Shown in pieces: positions 19,940 to 29,482 of a DNA stretch of 64,000 nt (position 1 is the stretch's first letter; every line of letters starts with the position of its first letter). The stretch spans positions 15,001-79,000 of the forward strand of contig CP119318.1 in NCBI GenBank assembly GCA_029203105.1, written 5' to 3'. The stretch is from Candidatus Kaistia colombiensis. Lineage in GTDB: Bacteria > Pseudomonadota > Alphaproteobacteria > Rhizobiales > Kaistiaceae. Under the pieces are notes generated by a model. It was not told where the DNA came from and did not search any database. It saw only the letters and a program-made list of their open reading frames with translations. Position numbers and translations under genes: made by a program.

Positions 19940-20845
19940 TTACTGCGCCGGCTGCGACGGGGCGGCCTTGAGCGCCGGGTCGACGATCTCGACCTTGCTG
20001 TCCTTGCGCAGGCCGGCGACGGTGTCGACGAAGGTGTCGCGCAGCACGAGCTGGCGAACCTGGTCCTTGACCTGGTCGAAGGTCGGCAGCGGCTGCTTGC
20101 GCTTCTCGACCGACTTGATGATGTGGAAGCCGTACTGGGTCTTGACCGGCTTCTCGGTATACTTGCCGGGCTCGAGCGCGAAGGCCGCGTCCTCGAACTC
20201 CTTGATCATCTTGCCCTTGGTGAAGAAGCCGAGGTCGCCGCCCATCTTGGCGGAGCCGGGATCCTTCGACTTCTCGGCCGCGAGCTTGGCGAAGTCGCCG
20301 CCCTTGTCGAGTTCCTTGATGATCGCGTTGGCCTGGTCCTCGGTCTCGACCAGGATGTGCTGGGCGTGGACTTCCTCTTCCGGCACGATCTTGGCGACTT
20401 CAGCCTCATAGCGCTTCTTGACCGCTTCGTCGGTCACGGCCTGGTCGACCTTGGCGCGGAAGAACTCGTTGCGCAGCGCCCGGGCGCGCAGCAAAGCGAG
20501 GCGGCGCTGGAACTCTTCCGACTTGTCGAGACCGTCCTTCTCGGCGGCGCCCGCCATCAGGCGCAGGTCGATCAGCACGTCGAGGATCGCCTTGCGGCGC
20601 TGGTCGGGAGCAACCTTCGCCAGTTCCTCGGAGAAGTCCTCGCCGGCCAGCGACAGGTCGGCTTCGGTGATCGGCTGGCCGTTGACGGTGGCCAGCACCG
20701 TCTTCGGATCGACGGCGGCGGCAGCAGGGGCGGCCGCCGGCGCAGCGTCCTGGGCCGCGGCGGGAGCCGCCAGCGCCATCAGGCCGAGCACGGCCAAAGC
20801 GGGCCCGCGCAAGGCCGTAAGGGAAGATGAGACACGAGACATCAT
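19940..20845 (-). CDS. Periplasmic parvulin-type peptidyl-prolyl isomerase (SurA/PrsA-like)
   Basis: The 301-residue protein has a signal peptide (hydrophobic core LAVLGLMALAAPAAAQ, cleavage after about residue 31), an Ala/Pro-rich linker, an N-terminal SurA-type helical domain with VNGQPITEADLSLAGEDF, and a parvulin rotamase domain (EVHAQHILVETEDQA, GGDLGFFTKGKMIKEFE and KTQYGFHIIK, about residues 150-255). It should assist folding of exported proteins. The gene is divergent from secA, which fits a secretion context. Two adjacent ATG codons at 20845 and 20842 are both possible starts. Confidence 0.93.
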   Translation of the reverse strand: MMSRVSSSLTALRGPALAVLGLMALAAPAAAQDAAPAAAPAAAAVDPKTVLATVNGQPITEADLSLAGEDFSEELAKVAPDQRRKAILDVLIDLRLMAGAAEKDGLDKSEEFQRRLALLRARALRNEFFRAKVDQAVTDEAVKKRYEAEVAKIVPEEEVHAQHILVETEDQANAIIKELDKGGDFAKLAAEKSKDPGSAKMGGDLGFFTKGKMIKEFEDAAFALEPGKYTEKPVKTQYGFHIIKSVEKRKQPLPTFDQVKDQVRQLVLRDTFVDTVAGLRKDSKVEIVDPALKAAPSQPAQ

Positions 20846-21152
20846 GGACTTGTCCTATTCCGTTACGGAGAGAGAAGTGAAGAGCATAGTGCGTTCCTCA
20901 CGATCAAGTGCGTGGTTCCGCTGCAATTCCGGCATTTTGCGGGCACGAAACCGCCGGTCGTCCACGTTGACAACCCTTGTGCCCCCTCTTATCTGTCTCG
21001 GAACTCGGCGTCCAGAACGCTGTGACGTGTGAGGTGACGGCGCGCCTAACGGTTTCCGGCCTTCGTCGCAGCCGATGCGATCGCGCCGACAACACGAACC
21101 CGGCGCCCCCTCGCCTGTTTGGGCGGGCCGGACCCAACATCAAGGATGGCCC
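20846..21152. other. Divergent promoter region PPIase / secA
   Basis: About 307 bases between the two divergent starts. It must hold both promoters. I see no further gene and no clear consensus boxes. Confidence 0.5.
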
Positions 21153-23873
21153 ATGGTCGGTCTCGGTTCGCTTGCGCGCAAATTTTTCGGCTCGGCCAAT
21201 GACCGCCGCGTCAAGGGCTACCGCCCGGTGGTCGCGCAAATCAATGCGCTCGAAGCCGAGCTGTCGCAGCTTTCCGACGACCAGCTCCGCGCCCGCACCG
21301 AGCAGTTCAAGCGCGACATCGCCGGCGGCAAGTCCGTCGACGAATTGCTGGTGCCCGCCTTCGCCACCGTCCGCGAGGGCGCCAAGCGCGCGCTCGGCAT
21401 GCGCCATTTCGACGTGCAGATGATCGGCGGCATGGTGCTGAATGACGGCGCCATCTCCGAGATGAAGACGGGCGAAGGCAAGACGCTCGTCGCCACGCTG
21501 CCCGTCTACCTGAACGCGCTTTCCGGCAAGGGCGTCCACGTCGTCACCGTCAACGACTACCTCGCCAGCCGCGACGCCGAGTGGATGGGCCGGCTCTATC
21601 GCTTCCTCGGCCTGTCGGTCGGCGTCATCGTGCATGGCCTCGACGACGACCAGCGCCGCGCCGCCTATGCCTGCGACATCACCTACGGCACCAACAACGA
21701 GTACGGCTTCGATTATCTGCGCGATAACATGAAGTACGAGCTCGGCCAGATGGTGCAGCGCCCGCATCACTACGCGATCGTCGACGAAGTCGACTCGATC
21801 CTGATCGACGAGGCGCGCACGCCGCTGATCATCTCCGGCCCGCTCGACGACCGCTCGGAGCTCTACACGACGATCGACGCCTTCATTCCGGCGCTCGTGC
21901 CGGAAGATTACGAGATCGACGAGAAGCAGCGCACCGCCAACTTCACCGAGGCCGGCAACGAGAAGCTCGAGCAGCTTCTGACCCAGGCAGGCCTGCTGAA
22001 GGGCGACTCGCTCTACGACGTCGAGAACGTCACCGTCGTCCACCACATCAACCAGGGCCTGCGCGCGCACCGGCTGTTCCAGCGCGACAAGGACTACATC
22101 GTCAAGGACGACGAGGTCGTCATCATCGACGAGTTCACCGGCCGCATGATGCCGGGCCGCCGCTATTCCGAGGGCCTGCACCAGGCGCTGGAGGCGAAGG
22201 AACACGTCAAGATCCAGCCGGAAAACCAGACGCTGGCCTCGATCACCTTCCAGAACTATTTCCGCATGTACGAGAAGCTGGCCGGCATGACCGGCACGGC
22301 GCAGACGGAAGCGGCCGAGTTCATGGACATCTACGGTCTCGAGGTTCTCGAGATCCCGACCAACGTCCCCGTCTCGCGTATCGACGATGACGACGAGGTC
22401 TACCGGACCGCCAACGAGAAGTACAAGGCGATCATCCGCGTCATCAAGGACTGCGCCCAGCGCGGCCAGCCGGTGCTCGTCGGCACGACGTCGATCGAGA
22501 AGTCGGAACTGCTGTCGGAGCTCCTGAAGAAGGAGAAGGTTCCGCATCAGGTCCTGAACGCGCGCTACCACGAGCAGGAAGCCTATATCGTCGCCCAGGC
22601 CGGTGTCCCCGGCGCCGTCACGATCGCCACCAACATGGCCGGTCGCGGTACCGACATCAAACTCGGCGGCAACCTCGAAATGCGCATGGAGCGCGAACTG
22701 GGCGAGGTCCAGGACGAGGCCGAGCGCAATCGCCGCGTCGAAGAGATCAAGGCCCAGATCGCCGTCCTCAAGGACAAGGCGCTCGCCGCCGGCGGCCTCT
22801 ACGTCATCGGCACCGAACGCCACGAAAGCCGTCGCATCGACAACCAGCTGCGCGGCCGTTCCGGCCGTCAGGGCGACCCCGGCCATTCGCACTTCTTCCT
22901 GTCGCTGCAGGACGACCTGATGCGGATCTTCGGCTCGGAGCGCATGGACGGCATGCTGCAGAAGCTCGGCCTGAAGGAGGACGAGGCGATCGTCCATCCC
23001 TGGATCAACCGGGCGCTGGAAAAGGCGCAGCAGAAGGTCGAGGCGCGCAACTTCGACATCCGCAAGAACCTGCTCAAATACGACGACGTCATGAACGACC
23101 AGCGCAAGGTCATCTTCGACCAGCGCATCGAGCTGATGGCCGAGGAAGACGTTGCTTCCACCGTCGACGACATGCGCCAGGAAGTGATCGCCAACCTGGT
23201 CGCCAAGCACATCCCGGAAAAGGCCTATCCCGAGCAGTGGGACGCCAAGGGCCTGCACGAGGCGCTGATCACGGCCGTCAATCTCGACCTGCCGATCGAG
23301 GCGTGGGCAGCCGAGGAAGGCATCGCCGACGCCGAAGTGCTGGAGCGCGTGCAGAAGGCCGGCGACGAAGCCGCCGCCGCCCGCACCGAACGCTTCTCGC
23401 CGACGGTGATGCGCCAGGTCGAGAAGGCCGTGCTGCTGCAGACGCTCGACCACCTGTGGCGCGAGCACCTGGTCACGCTCGACCATCTGCGCCAGGTCAT
23501 CGGCTTCCGCGGCTACGCCCAGCGCGACCCGCTGAACGAATACAAGACCGAGGCGTTCGAGCTGTTCGAGGCAATGCTGCAGAGCCTGCGCGAAGCCGTC
23601 ACGGCGCAGATGATGCGCGTCGAGATCATGCAGTCGCCGCCGCTGGCGCCCGACGACATGGACGACATGCAGGCCATGCATCTCGACCCGCTCTCCGGCG
23701 AGAACGAGTTCGACGACCGGCCGCTGCTGGAGAGCGCGGACGCCGCCGCCGGTTTCGCGGCGCTCGGCGTCGACCCGAACGATCCGACCACCTGGAGCCG
23801 CATCCAGCGCAACGCCCCCTGCCCCTGCGGGTCGGGCAAGAAGTTCAAGCACTGCCACGGCAAGCTGAGCTGA
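21153..23873 (+). CDS. secA: Preprotein translocase ATPase SecA
   Basis: SecA drives protein export through SecYEG. The 906-residue protein starts at ATG 21153 (MVGLGSLARKFFGSANDRRVKGY); an upstream in-frame ATG adds 26 unrelated residues. Walker A is EMKTGEGKTL (about residues 102-111), the Walker B region is YAIVDEVDSILIDEARTPL (about 206-224), and motifs TNMAGRGTDIKLGG and QLRGRSGRQGDPG mark NBD2. The C-terminal zinc-binding tail CPCGSGKKFKHCHGKL is complete and binds SecB. The frame is clean over 2.7 kb, in contrast to clpB and ptsP. Confidence 0.98.
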   Translation: MVGLGSLARKFFGSANDRRVKGYRPVVAQINALEAELSQLSDDQLRARTEQFKRDIAGGKSVDELLVPAFATVREGAKRALGMRHFDVQMIGGMVLNDGAISEMKTGEGKTLVATLPVYLNALSGKGVHVVTVNDYLASRDAEWMGRLYRFLGLSVGVIVHGLDDDQRRAAYACDITYGTNNEYGFDYLRDNMKYELGQMVQRPHHYAIVDEVDSILIDEARTPLIISGPLDDRSELYTTIDAFIPALVPEDYEIDEKQRTANFTEAGNEKLEQLLTQAGLLKGDSLYDVENVTVVHHINQGLRAHRLFQRDKDYIVKDDEVVIIDEFTGRMMPGRRYSEGLHQALEAKEHVKIQPENQTLASITFQNYFRMYEKLAGMTGTAQTEAAEFMDIYGLEVLEIPTNVPVSRIDDDDEVYRTANEKYKAIIRVIKDCAQRGQPVLVGTTSIEKSELLSELLKKEKVPHQVLNARYHEQEAYIVAQAGVPGAVTIATNMAGRGTDIKLGGNLEMRMERELGEVQDEAERNRRVEEIKAQIAVLKDKALAAGGLYVIGTERHESRRIDNQLRGRSGRQGDPGHSHFFLSLQDDLMRIFGSERMDGMLQKLGLKEDEAIVHPWINRALEKAQQKVEARNFDIRKNLLKYDDVMNDQRKVIFDQRIELMAEEDVASTVDDMRQEVIANLVAKHIPEKAYPEQWDAKGLHEALITAVNLDLPIEAWAAEEGIADAEVLERVQKAGDEAAAARTERFSPTVMRQVEKAVLLQTLDHLWREHLVTLDHLRQVIGFRGYAQRDPLNEYKTEAFELFEAMLQSLREAVTAQMMRVEIMQSPPLAPDDMDDMQAMHLDPLSGENEFDDRPLLESADAAAGFAALGVDPNDPTTWSRIQRNAPCPCGSGKKFKHCHGKLS

Positions 23874-23897
23874 GGCGGCTGCTTTGACGAATTGAAG

Positions 23898-23932
23898 AGC
23901 CCGGCACGGCGACGTGCCGGGCTTTTTGTTTT
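23898..23932 (+). terminator. secA terminator
   Basis: AGCCCGGCAC and GTGCCGGGCT pair perfectly around GGCGAC, followed by TTTTTGTTTTT, 25 bases past the secA stop. Confidence 0.93.
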
Positions 23933-24313
23933 TCGGGTGGATGACGGCGGTGACGCCGAGGGTGGGATGACGGGCGTTCCCTGAACCCTCCTTCGAGGCC
24001 CGGCTTTGCCGGGCGCCTCGGGATGATGGTCGAGGATGTCTGGCTGGCAGGGAGGGATAAGGCCGAAGCCGGTGCTGAGGCCATCGGTCATCCTCTCGCA
24101 CGAGCCCCTGCTCCACGCTCGGCGTCATCCCGGCCTCCGAGCCGGGATCCATCCAGCCGTGAAATCGGGAGCTGAAACGCCCTGCGCCCGGCTGCATGGA
24201 TTCCTGCTTTCGCAGGAATGACGGCGAGGGTGGCGAGAGGCCGGAGCGACAGGACGGCGAGGGTGGAGTGGCGTCTGAGCCCATTCAGCGCCATCACCGG
24301 CGTGAAAACGCCC
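23933..24313. other. Repeat-rich intergenic region after secA
   Basis: About 380 bases between the secA terminator and the stop of the next minus-strand gene. It contains a REP-like element (24123-24224) and a smaller hairpin (GGCCCGGC TTT GCCGGGC around 23998-24020). No gene is supported. Confidence 0.7.
24123..24224 (-). repeat. REP-like dispersed palindromic element, copy 1
   Basis: Two palindromes: a CGTCATCCCGG...CCGGGATCCAT half at 24123-24152 and a CATGGATTCCTGC TTTC GCAGGAATGACG half ending at 24224. The same two modules in reverse order occur at 30891-30978 and 39397-39497. Confidence 0.85.
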
Positions 24314-25036
24314 TCACGCCGGCTGGGGAACCCTTGGCGCGCGGCGCTGGTTGGCGGCGACCAACTTGCGGGCGAGCGCATTGCCGATGACCTGGTGCAC
24401 GGCGGCAGAAAGCCGGGCGTCCTCGGCGCAGGCGCGCGACAGCTTTTCGCGGTCCAGCGCGAGCACCGACAACCGGTCCGAGGCCCGGACCGTCGCCGTC
24501 GCCGCGATGCCGGTCAGGAATGACACCTCGCCGACGAATTCGCCCGGATGGATGCGCGCGACCTCGACCCCGTCGACGGTGACGACCGCATGGCCGGCGG
24601 TGACGAAATAAAACCAGTCGACCGGCTGCCCCTCGGTCGTCAACGGAGCACCGGGCGCCAGATCGTAGACCTCGCCGAGGCGGATCAGTTCCTCGATCTG
24701 GGTGTCGTCCAGGCTGTTCGCGGCATCGACCACCGCTTCGTCGGCGCCGGCGCCCAGCAGGTGGCCGCCGGTCGCCTTCGTCAGCGCGCGGCGCGCCTGG
24801 ACCAGGGCCATCAGGCGATAGGCGTTGATCAGGATGAAAACGAGATTCCAGCCAATGCCCGTATAGAGCGAGCCGCCGGCCATGGCGAAATAGACGATCT
24901 GGAAAACCAGCGAAATGATCAGCAGGATGCGCAGCCAGAAGATGTTCGTCAGGAACATCGAGACCGCGAACAGCACATAGCCGATATGGGCCGGCAGGTC
25001 GTACCAACCGCCGAACGTTTCGAGGATGTCAAACAC
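24314..25036 (-). CDS. Membrane protein with C-terminal cyclic-nucleotide-binding domain (Popeye-like)
   Basis: The 240-residue protein has about three N-terminal membrane spans (roughly residues 17-32, 34-56, 60-78) and a C-terminal cNMP-binding beta-roll (about 110-225, with GEVYDLAPGAPLTTEGQPVDWFYFVTAGHA and the phosphate-loop position PGEFVGEVSFLTG). The arrangement of three spans plus one cNMP domain resembles the Popeye-domain (POPDC) family rather than ion channels or Crp regulators, since there is no helix-turn-helix. The usual phosphate-binding Arg after the loop is not obvious, so ligand binding is uncertain. It stands alone between secA and aroB. Confidence 0.78.
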   Translation of the reverse strand: MFDILETFGGWYDLPAHIGYVLFAVSMFLTNIFWLRILLIISLVFQIVYFAMAGGSLYTGIGWNLVFILINAYRLMALVQARRALTKATGGHLLGAGADEAVVDAANSLDDTQIEELIRLGEVYDLAPGAPLTTEGQPVDWFYFVTAGHAVVTVDGVEVARIHPGEFVGEVSFLTGIAATATVRASDRLSVLALDREKLSRACAEDARLSAAVHQVIGNALARKLVAANQRRAPRVPQPA

Positions 25037-25116
25037 GCGCCGTCTCCGCGCGAGGGCGGCGGTTCAGGGCCGCCGGGGTCGCTCGCGCCGGCAGTCTAGA
25101 ACATCATGACGAAAAG

Positions 25117-25143
25117 CGAGACCCCCGTTTCCGGGGGGCTGCC
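25117..25143 (-). terminator. Possible aroB terminator
   Basis: CCCCC (25122-25126) and GGGGG pair across a GTTTCCG-type loop 20 bases past the aroB stop; a CTTTT follows on the minus strand after a few bases. Moderate support only. Confidence 0.4.
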
Positions 25144-25160
25144 AATCGTGATCCGAGCTC

Positions 25161-26288
25161 TCAGTCCGCCAGCTTGTCCACCAGGAAGGACTCGACGGCC
25201 GCCGGCGGCACGTCCTTGGCGATGAAGGCCTTGCCGACGCCATGGGTCAGGATGAAGGTCAGCGTGCCGCGCGAGACCTTCTTGTCCTGCGCGATCAGCT
25301 TCATCAGGCCATCGGCGCCGGGCAGATCGCCCGGAATGTCGGCAAGCCGCGTCGGCAGGCCGACCGCCTTCAGATGCGCCTCGACGCGCACGCCGTCATC
25401 CGGTGAACAGAGATTCATGCGGGCGGAGAACTCGTGCGCCAGCACCATGCCGATGGCGACGCCCTCGCCATGCACGAGGCGCTGCGAATAGCCGGTTGCC
25501 GATTCGAGCGCATGGCCGAAGGTATGGCCGAGATTGAGCAGCGCGCGCTCGCCGGTCTCGTGCTCGTCGGCCGCGACCACCTTTGCCTTGGCACGGCAGC
25601 TCGTCGCAACCGCATGCTCGCGCTCCGGCCCGCCGGCGAGGATGCCCTGCCAGTTCTGCTCCAGCCAGGCGAAGAAGGCGGGATCGTCGATCAGGCCGTA
25701 TTTGGCGACCTCGGCATAGCCGGCGCGGAATTCGCGTGGGCTGAGCGTGTCGAGAATGCCGGTATCGGCGATGACGAGATCGGGCTGATGAAAGCTGCCG
25801 ACGAGGTTCTTGCCCTCGGCGGTATTGATGCCGGTCTTGCCGCCGACGGAGCTGTCGACCTGCGCCAGCAGCGAGGTCGGGATCTGGACGAAGCGCATGC
25901 CGCGCCGGGTGATCGCCGCGGCGAAACCGGTCAGGTCGCCGACGACGCCGCCGCCGAAGGCGATGACGATGTCGCCGCGCTCAAGTCTTGCGCCGAGAAT
26001 GGCGCGAACCACGGTCTCCAGCGTTGCAAAGTTCTTCGAGCCCTCGCCGGGGGCGACGACGATCGGCACGCTGTCGATGCCGGCGGCCTGGAGCGACGCC
26101 GTCAGGCCGGCGAGATGCAGTCCGCCGACCGTCTCGTCGGTGACAACAGCGGCGCGCACCCTGGGCAGGCGCTCGGCAATCGCGCGGCCGGCATCGGCGA
26201 TCAGGCCGCGGCCGATCAGAATGTCATAGGCGCGGTCGCCGAGCGCAACGCGGACCGAGGTGGTGGCTGTGGCTTCGGCGGTGGTCAT
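25161..26288 (-). CDS. aroB: 3-dehydroquinate synthase
   Basis: AroB converts DAHP to 3-dehydroquinate, the second step of the shikimate pathway. The 375-residue protein shows the NAD/substrate motifs GGGVVGDLTGFAAAITRRG (about residues 112-130), PTSLLAQVDSSVGGKTGIN (about 137-155) and the zinc-ligand segment ALLNLGHTFGHALES with the later HGEGVAIGM. It follows aroK by seven bases, so the two form one transcript, the standard aroK-aroB operon. Confidence 0.97.
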   Translation of the reverse strand: MTTAEATATTSVRVALGDRAYDILIGRGLIADAGRAIAERLPRVRAAVVTDETVGGLHLAGLTASLQAAGIDSVPIVVAPGEGSKNFATLETVVRAILGARLERGDIVIAFGGGVVGDLTGFAAAITRRGMRFVQIPTSLLAQVDSSVGGKTGINTAEGKNLVGSFHQPDLVIADTGILDTLSPREFRAGYAEVAKYGLIDDPAFFAWLEQNWQGILAGGPEREHAVATSCRAKAKVVAADEHETGERALLNLGHTFGHALESATGYSQRLVHGEGVAIGMVLAHEFSARMNLCSPDDGVRVEAHLKAVGLPTRLADIPGDLPGADGLMKLIAQDKKVSRGTLTFILTHGVGKAFIAKDVPPAAVESFLVDKLAD

Positions 26289-26295
26289 CGGGCAG

Positions 26296-26901
26296 TCAGC
26301 TTTCTTGCGCGGGGTTTTTCGCCGCCAGGAAGGCGAGCAGGGCTTCGATGGTTTCGTCGGCGACGATCTCGTGCGTCACGTCGCGCGACAGGATGTGGAT
26401 GTCCGCCTCGGCATAGACGGGGTCGCGCTCGGTCATCAGACGGCGCATCGTGCCTTCCGGGTCGGCGGTCTGCAGCAGCGGCCGGTTCGCCCGCTTGCGC
26501 ACGCGCGCCATCAGAACGTCGAGCTCGGCCCGCAGCCAGATCGACACGGCGCCCTCGGCGATGGCCGCGCGCGTCTCGTCATTCATGAAGGCGCCGCCGC
26601 CGGTCGCCAGCACCTTGGGATTGCCGTCGAGCAGGCGGCGGATCACCCGCCGCTCGCCATCGCGAAAATAGGATTCGCCATGCTGGGCGAAGATCTCGGG
26701 GATGGTCGCGTCGGCGGCTTTCTCGATCTCGGCGTCGGCGTCGACGAAGGGCAGATGCAGCTTGGCGGCGATGCGCTTGCCGACCGAGGTCTTGCCGGCG
26801 CCCATCAGGCCGACCAGAACAATGGCGCGCGGCCCCAGAAGGCCGATCAGCGCCGCTTCGGACGCGCTGCTCTCCTGTTCTGGCACGATGCTCTCGATCA
26901 T
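26296..26901 (-). CDS. aroK: Shikimate kinase
   Basis: AroK phosphorylates shikimate at the 3-position. I start it at ATG 26901 (MIESIVPEQESSASEAALIG), giving 201 residues; the open frame continues upstream for 93 codons that show no family similarity. The P-loop GLMGAGKTSVGKRIA (about residues 31-45), the substrate-binding D-x-D region VDADAEIE, RDGERRVIRRL and GGGAFMNDETR are all present. It leads directly into aroB. Confidence 0.95.
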   Translation of the reverse strand: MIESIVPEQESSASEAALIGLLGPRAIVLVGLMGAGKTSVGKRIAAKLHLPFVDADAEIEKAADATIPEIFAQHGESYFRDGERRVIRRLLDGNPKVLATGGGAFMNDETRAAIAEGAVSIWLRAELDVLMARVRKRANRPLLQTADPEGTMRRLMTERDPVYAEADIHILSRDVTHEIVADETIEALLAFLAAKNPAQES

Positions 26902-27145
26902 TGTCCCGCAGCTCCTCGTCCAGCCTCTGCCGAGGTAGAACCGGACCCGGGCGACGCTGTCAAGCATCGGCAGCGTATCGCGTGCGGACAGAGGCTGGAA
27001 TCGGCCCGTCAAGCGGGGTTCCGCCTCGGAAAGCCGTCTCCCGCGAGAGCATGGCGAAACCGCGCGCAATGCCTTGCCCTTGCCATCGATGCCTGCGCAT
27101 GGCCATAACCTTACCATACATCGTTCAAAGGTCCGTGGCCGGTTC

Positions 27146-27295
27146 ATGCCGACACTGTCGCGCTTCATCATCGCCTGCATCTTGCTCGCGCTCGCCGGTT
27201 ATGCCGCCGTGTTCTCGCTGGCAACCTTCGTGCAGCCGACGCCGCGCGAAATCACCGTGCGGGTCCCGACCGACAGGCTGCTGCAGGAACAATGA
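27146..27295 (+). CDS. Small single-span membrane protein
   Basis: A 49-residue protein starting at ATG 27146 (MPTLSRFIIACILLALAGYA). One hydrophobic segment (about residues 7-28) is followed by TFVQPTPREITVRVPTDRLLQEQ. Its stop overlaps the start of xerD in an ATGATGA arrangement (27292-27295), so the two are coupled. Similar tiny membrane proteins are found before xerD in related genomes; I do not know a function. Confidence 0.7.
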   Translation: MPTLSRFIIACILLALAGYAAVFSLATFVQPTPREITVRVPTDRLLQEQ

Positions 27296-28254
27296 TGACG
27301 GCGAAATCGAAGGGCGGGCGTTCGCTCGCCGGAATGCATCATCTCGAGGCATTCCTCGAGATGATGAGCGCCGAGCGGGGCGCCTCGCCGCATACGCTCA
27401 CCTCCTATCGCCGCGACCTCGAGGACTATGCCGATTTCCTCGTCGGCCACCGGCTCGACTTCGAGCGGGCCGCGCTCGCCGATGTGCGCGCCTATCTGGT
27501 CGATCTCGAGGCGCGCGGCTTCGCCGCCTCTTCCGCCGCGCGCCGGCTTTCGGCGCTGCGCCAGTTGCACCGCTTCCTGTTCGCCGAGGGCGTGCGCCCG
27601 GACGACCCGTCCGGCATCGTCGAGGGGCCGAAGCGCAAGGTGCCGATTCCGAAGGTGCTGTCGGAAGCCGAGGTCGACCGGCTGCTGGCGACGGCGGAAA
27701 GCGCCGTCGCCCTGGCGAAGACGCCGGCCGCGCAATTGCGCGCCGCCCGCCTCGCCGCCCTGCTGGAGACGCTCTATGCCTCCGGCATGCGCGTGTCCGA
27801 GCTGGTGGCGCTGCCGTCCTCGGCCGCCCGCGCCGACCTGCGCGCGCTGATCGTGCGCGGCAAGGGCAACAAGGAACGCCTGGTGCCGCTGACGGCGCGC
27901 GCCAGGGAGGCGATCGCCCGCTACGTGGCGCTGCGCGCCGAGCATGAGGGCAAGGCGCCGAGCGGCCAGTGGCTGTTCCCCTCTTTCGGCGAAAGCGGCA
28001 CGCTGACCCGCCAGGCGTTTGCCCGCGACTTGAAGGATCTCTCTGTCGCGACCGGCATCCCGGCCGCCCGCGTGTCGCCGCATGTGCTGCGCCACGCCTT
28101 TGCCAGCCATCTGCTGCAGAACGGCGCGGATCTGCGCATCGTCCAGCAACTGCTCGGCCATGCCGACATTTCGACGACGCAGATCTATACGCATGTGCTG
28201 GAAGAGCGGCTCAGGGCGCTCGTCGCCGAGCATCACCCGCTGGCGAAGCCGTGA
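27292..28254 (+). CDS. xerD: Tyrosine recombinase XerD
   Basis: XerD with XerC resolves chromosome dimers at dif. The 320-residue protein has the N-terminal SAM-like core-binding domain (about residues 15-105) and the catalytic domain with Arg in YASGMRVSELV (about 169), Lys in RGKGNKERLVPL, H-x-x-R in SPHVLRHAFASHLL (about 266-273), the second His in LLGHADIS and the Tyr nucleophile in TTQIYTHV (about 302). Full length and chromosomal context (aroK-aroB divergent, accA downstream) point to the housekeeping recombinase and not a phage integrase. The start overlaps the small membrane protein gene. Confidence 0.93.
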   Translation: MMTAKSKGGRSLAGMHHLEAFLEMMSAERGASPHTLTSYRRDLEDYADFLVGHRLDFERAALADVRAYLVDLEARGFAASSAARRLSALRQLHRFLFAEGVRPDDPSGIVEGPKRKVPIPKVLSEAEVDRLLATAESAVALAKTPAAQLRAARLAALLETLYASGMRVSELVALPSSAARADLRALIVRGKGNKERLVPLTARAREAIARYVALRAEHEGKAPSGQWLFPSFGESGTLTRQAFARDLKDLSVATGIPAARVSPHVLRHAFASHLLQNGADLRIVQQLLGHADISTTQIYTHVLEERLRALVAEHHPLAKP

Positions 28255-28380
28255 CGCTTCCGCAAACGGCGCTTGCGTCAGCTTGACACCGCCGGGCCTT
28301 ACCGCCAGTGTGCGGCCACTTTCAGGGAGGTCTGTCCGGCCGCCCGCATATAGCCATGTTTGTACGGCTTGAAGGTCTGG

Positions 28381-29334
28381 ATGCGAACCTTTCTTGAATT
28401 CGAAAAACCCGTCGCCGATCTGCAGGGCAAGGTGCAGGAGCTCCGCGCCATGGCCGAGAAGGGCGATGCCGTCGCGGTCGGTGACGAGATCACCCGGCTC
28501 GAGGCGAAGGCCGGCCAGGCCCTCGCCGAGATCTACGCGAAGCTGACGCCCTGGCAGAAAACCCAGGTGGCGCGCCATCCCGACCGGCCGCACTTCGTCG
28601 ACTACGCCAAGCGGCTGATCACCGATTTCACGCCGCTCGCCGGCGACCGCAAATTCGCCGAGGACCAGGCGATCATCGCCGGCCTCGGCCGTTTCCGCGG
28701 CCGTCCGGTCGCCGTCATGGGCCAGGAAAAGGGCCACGACACCGAGACGCGGCTGCGCCACAATTTCGGCATGGCCCGGCCCGAGGGCTACCGCAAGGCC
28801 GTGCGCATCATGGAACTGGCCGAGCGTTTCTCGCTGCCGGTGATCGCGCTGGTCGACACCGCCGGCGCCTATCCCGGCATCGATGCCGAAGAACGCGGCC
28901 AGGCCGAGGCGATCGCGCGCTCGACCGAGGCGGCGCTCGGCCTCGGCACGCCGAACGTTTCCCTGATCATCGGCGAAGGCGGCTCGGGCGGCGCGATCGC
29001 GATCGCCACCGCGAATCGCGTGCTGATGATGGAGCATTCGATCTACAGCGTGATCTCGCCGGAAGGCGCCGCCTCGATCCTGTGGCGCGACGGCAGCCGC
29101 GCGCAGGACGCAGCGACCAACATGAAGATCACCGCGCAGGACCTGTTCCGCTTCGGCGTCATCGACGAGATCGTTGCCGAGCCGATGGGCGGCGCGCATC
29201 GCGATCCCGACGCGGCGATCGACGCCGCCGGCAACGCGATCGAGCATGCGCTGGCCTCGTTCGAGGGCCAGCCGGAAGCGGACATCAAACGCCAGCGTCG
29301 CGAGAAGTTCCTTGCGATCGGCCGGTCGCTTTGA
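28381..29334 (+). CDS. accA: Acetyl-CoA carboxylase carboxyltransferase subunit alpha
   Basis: AccA with AccD transfers carboxyl from biotin to acetyl-CoA to make malonyl-CoA for fatty acids. The start is ATG 28381 (MRTFLEFEKPVADLQGKV), 317 residues. The conserved carboxyltransferase core is visible: RPVAVMGQEKGHDTETRLRHNFG, ALVDTAGAYPGIDAEERGQ, and the oxyanion region IGEGGSGGAIAIA followed by SVISPEGAASILW. The length is standard. It lies 126 bases after xerD, so it probably has its own promoter. Confidence 0.97.
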   Translation: MRTFLEFEKPVADLQGKVQELRAMAEKGDAVAVGDEITRLEAKAGQALAEIYAKLTPWQKTQVARHPDRPHFVDYAKRLITDFTPLAGDRKFAEDQAIIAGLGRFRGRPVAVMGQEKGHDTETRLRHNFGMARPEGYRKAVRIMELAERFSLPVIALVDTAGAYPGIDAEERGQAEAIARSTEAALGLGTPNVSLIIGEGGSGGAIAIATANRVLMMEHSIYSVISPEGAASILWRDGSRAQDAATNMKITAQDLFRFGVIDEIVAEPMGGAHRDPDAAIDAAGNAIEHALASFEGQPEADIKRQRREKFLAIGRSL

Positions 29335-29482
29335 CACGATTCCGCCCGTCTTCGCGTCTAACGAGTAGCTGATTCGGTCCGCGCGTCCCCTTTTGGAAGG
29401 TTCCAAGGGCAGGCGCGCGGTCGTGCAGAGACGGGACGGGGCCGCATCGCCTGAAGGCTGCGAAGGCCCCGCAGGGGTGTTC

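Noticed and set aside
20904..24284. 1,126-codon open frame antisense to secA
   Set aside because: It is a shadow of secA caused by high GC; the protein is repetitive with no recognisable domain, and secA is certain.
27292..28254. Tyrosine recombinase as a sign of a mobile element
   Set aside because: Full-length XerD in a core neighbourhood; no att repeats, tRNA or cargo genes.
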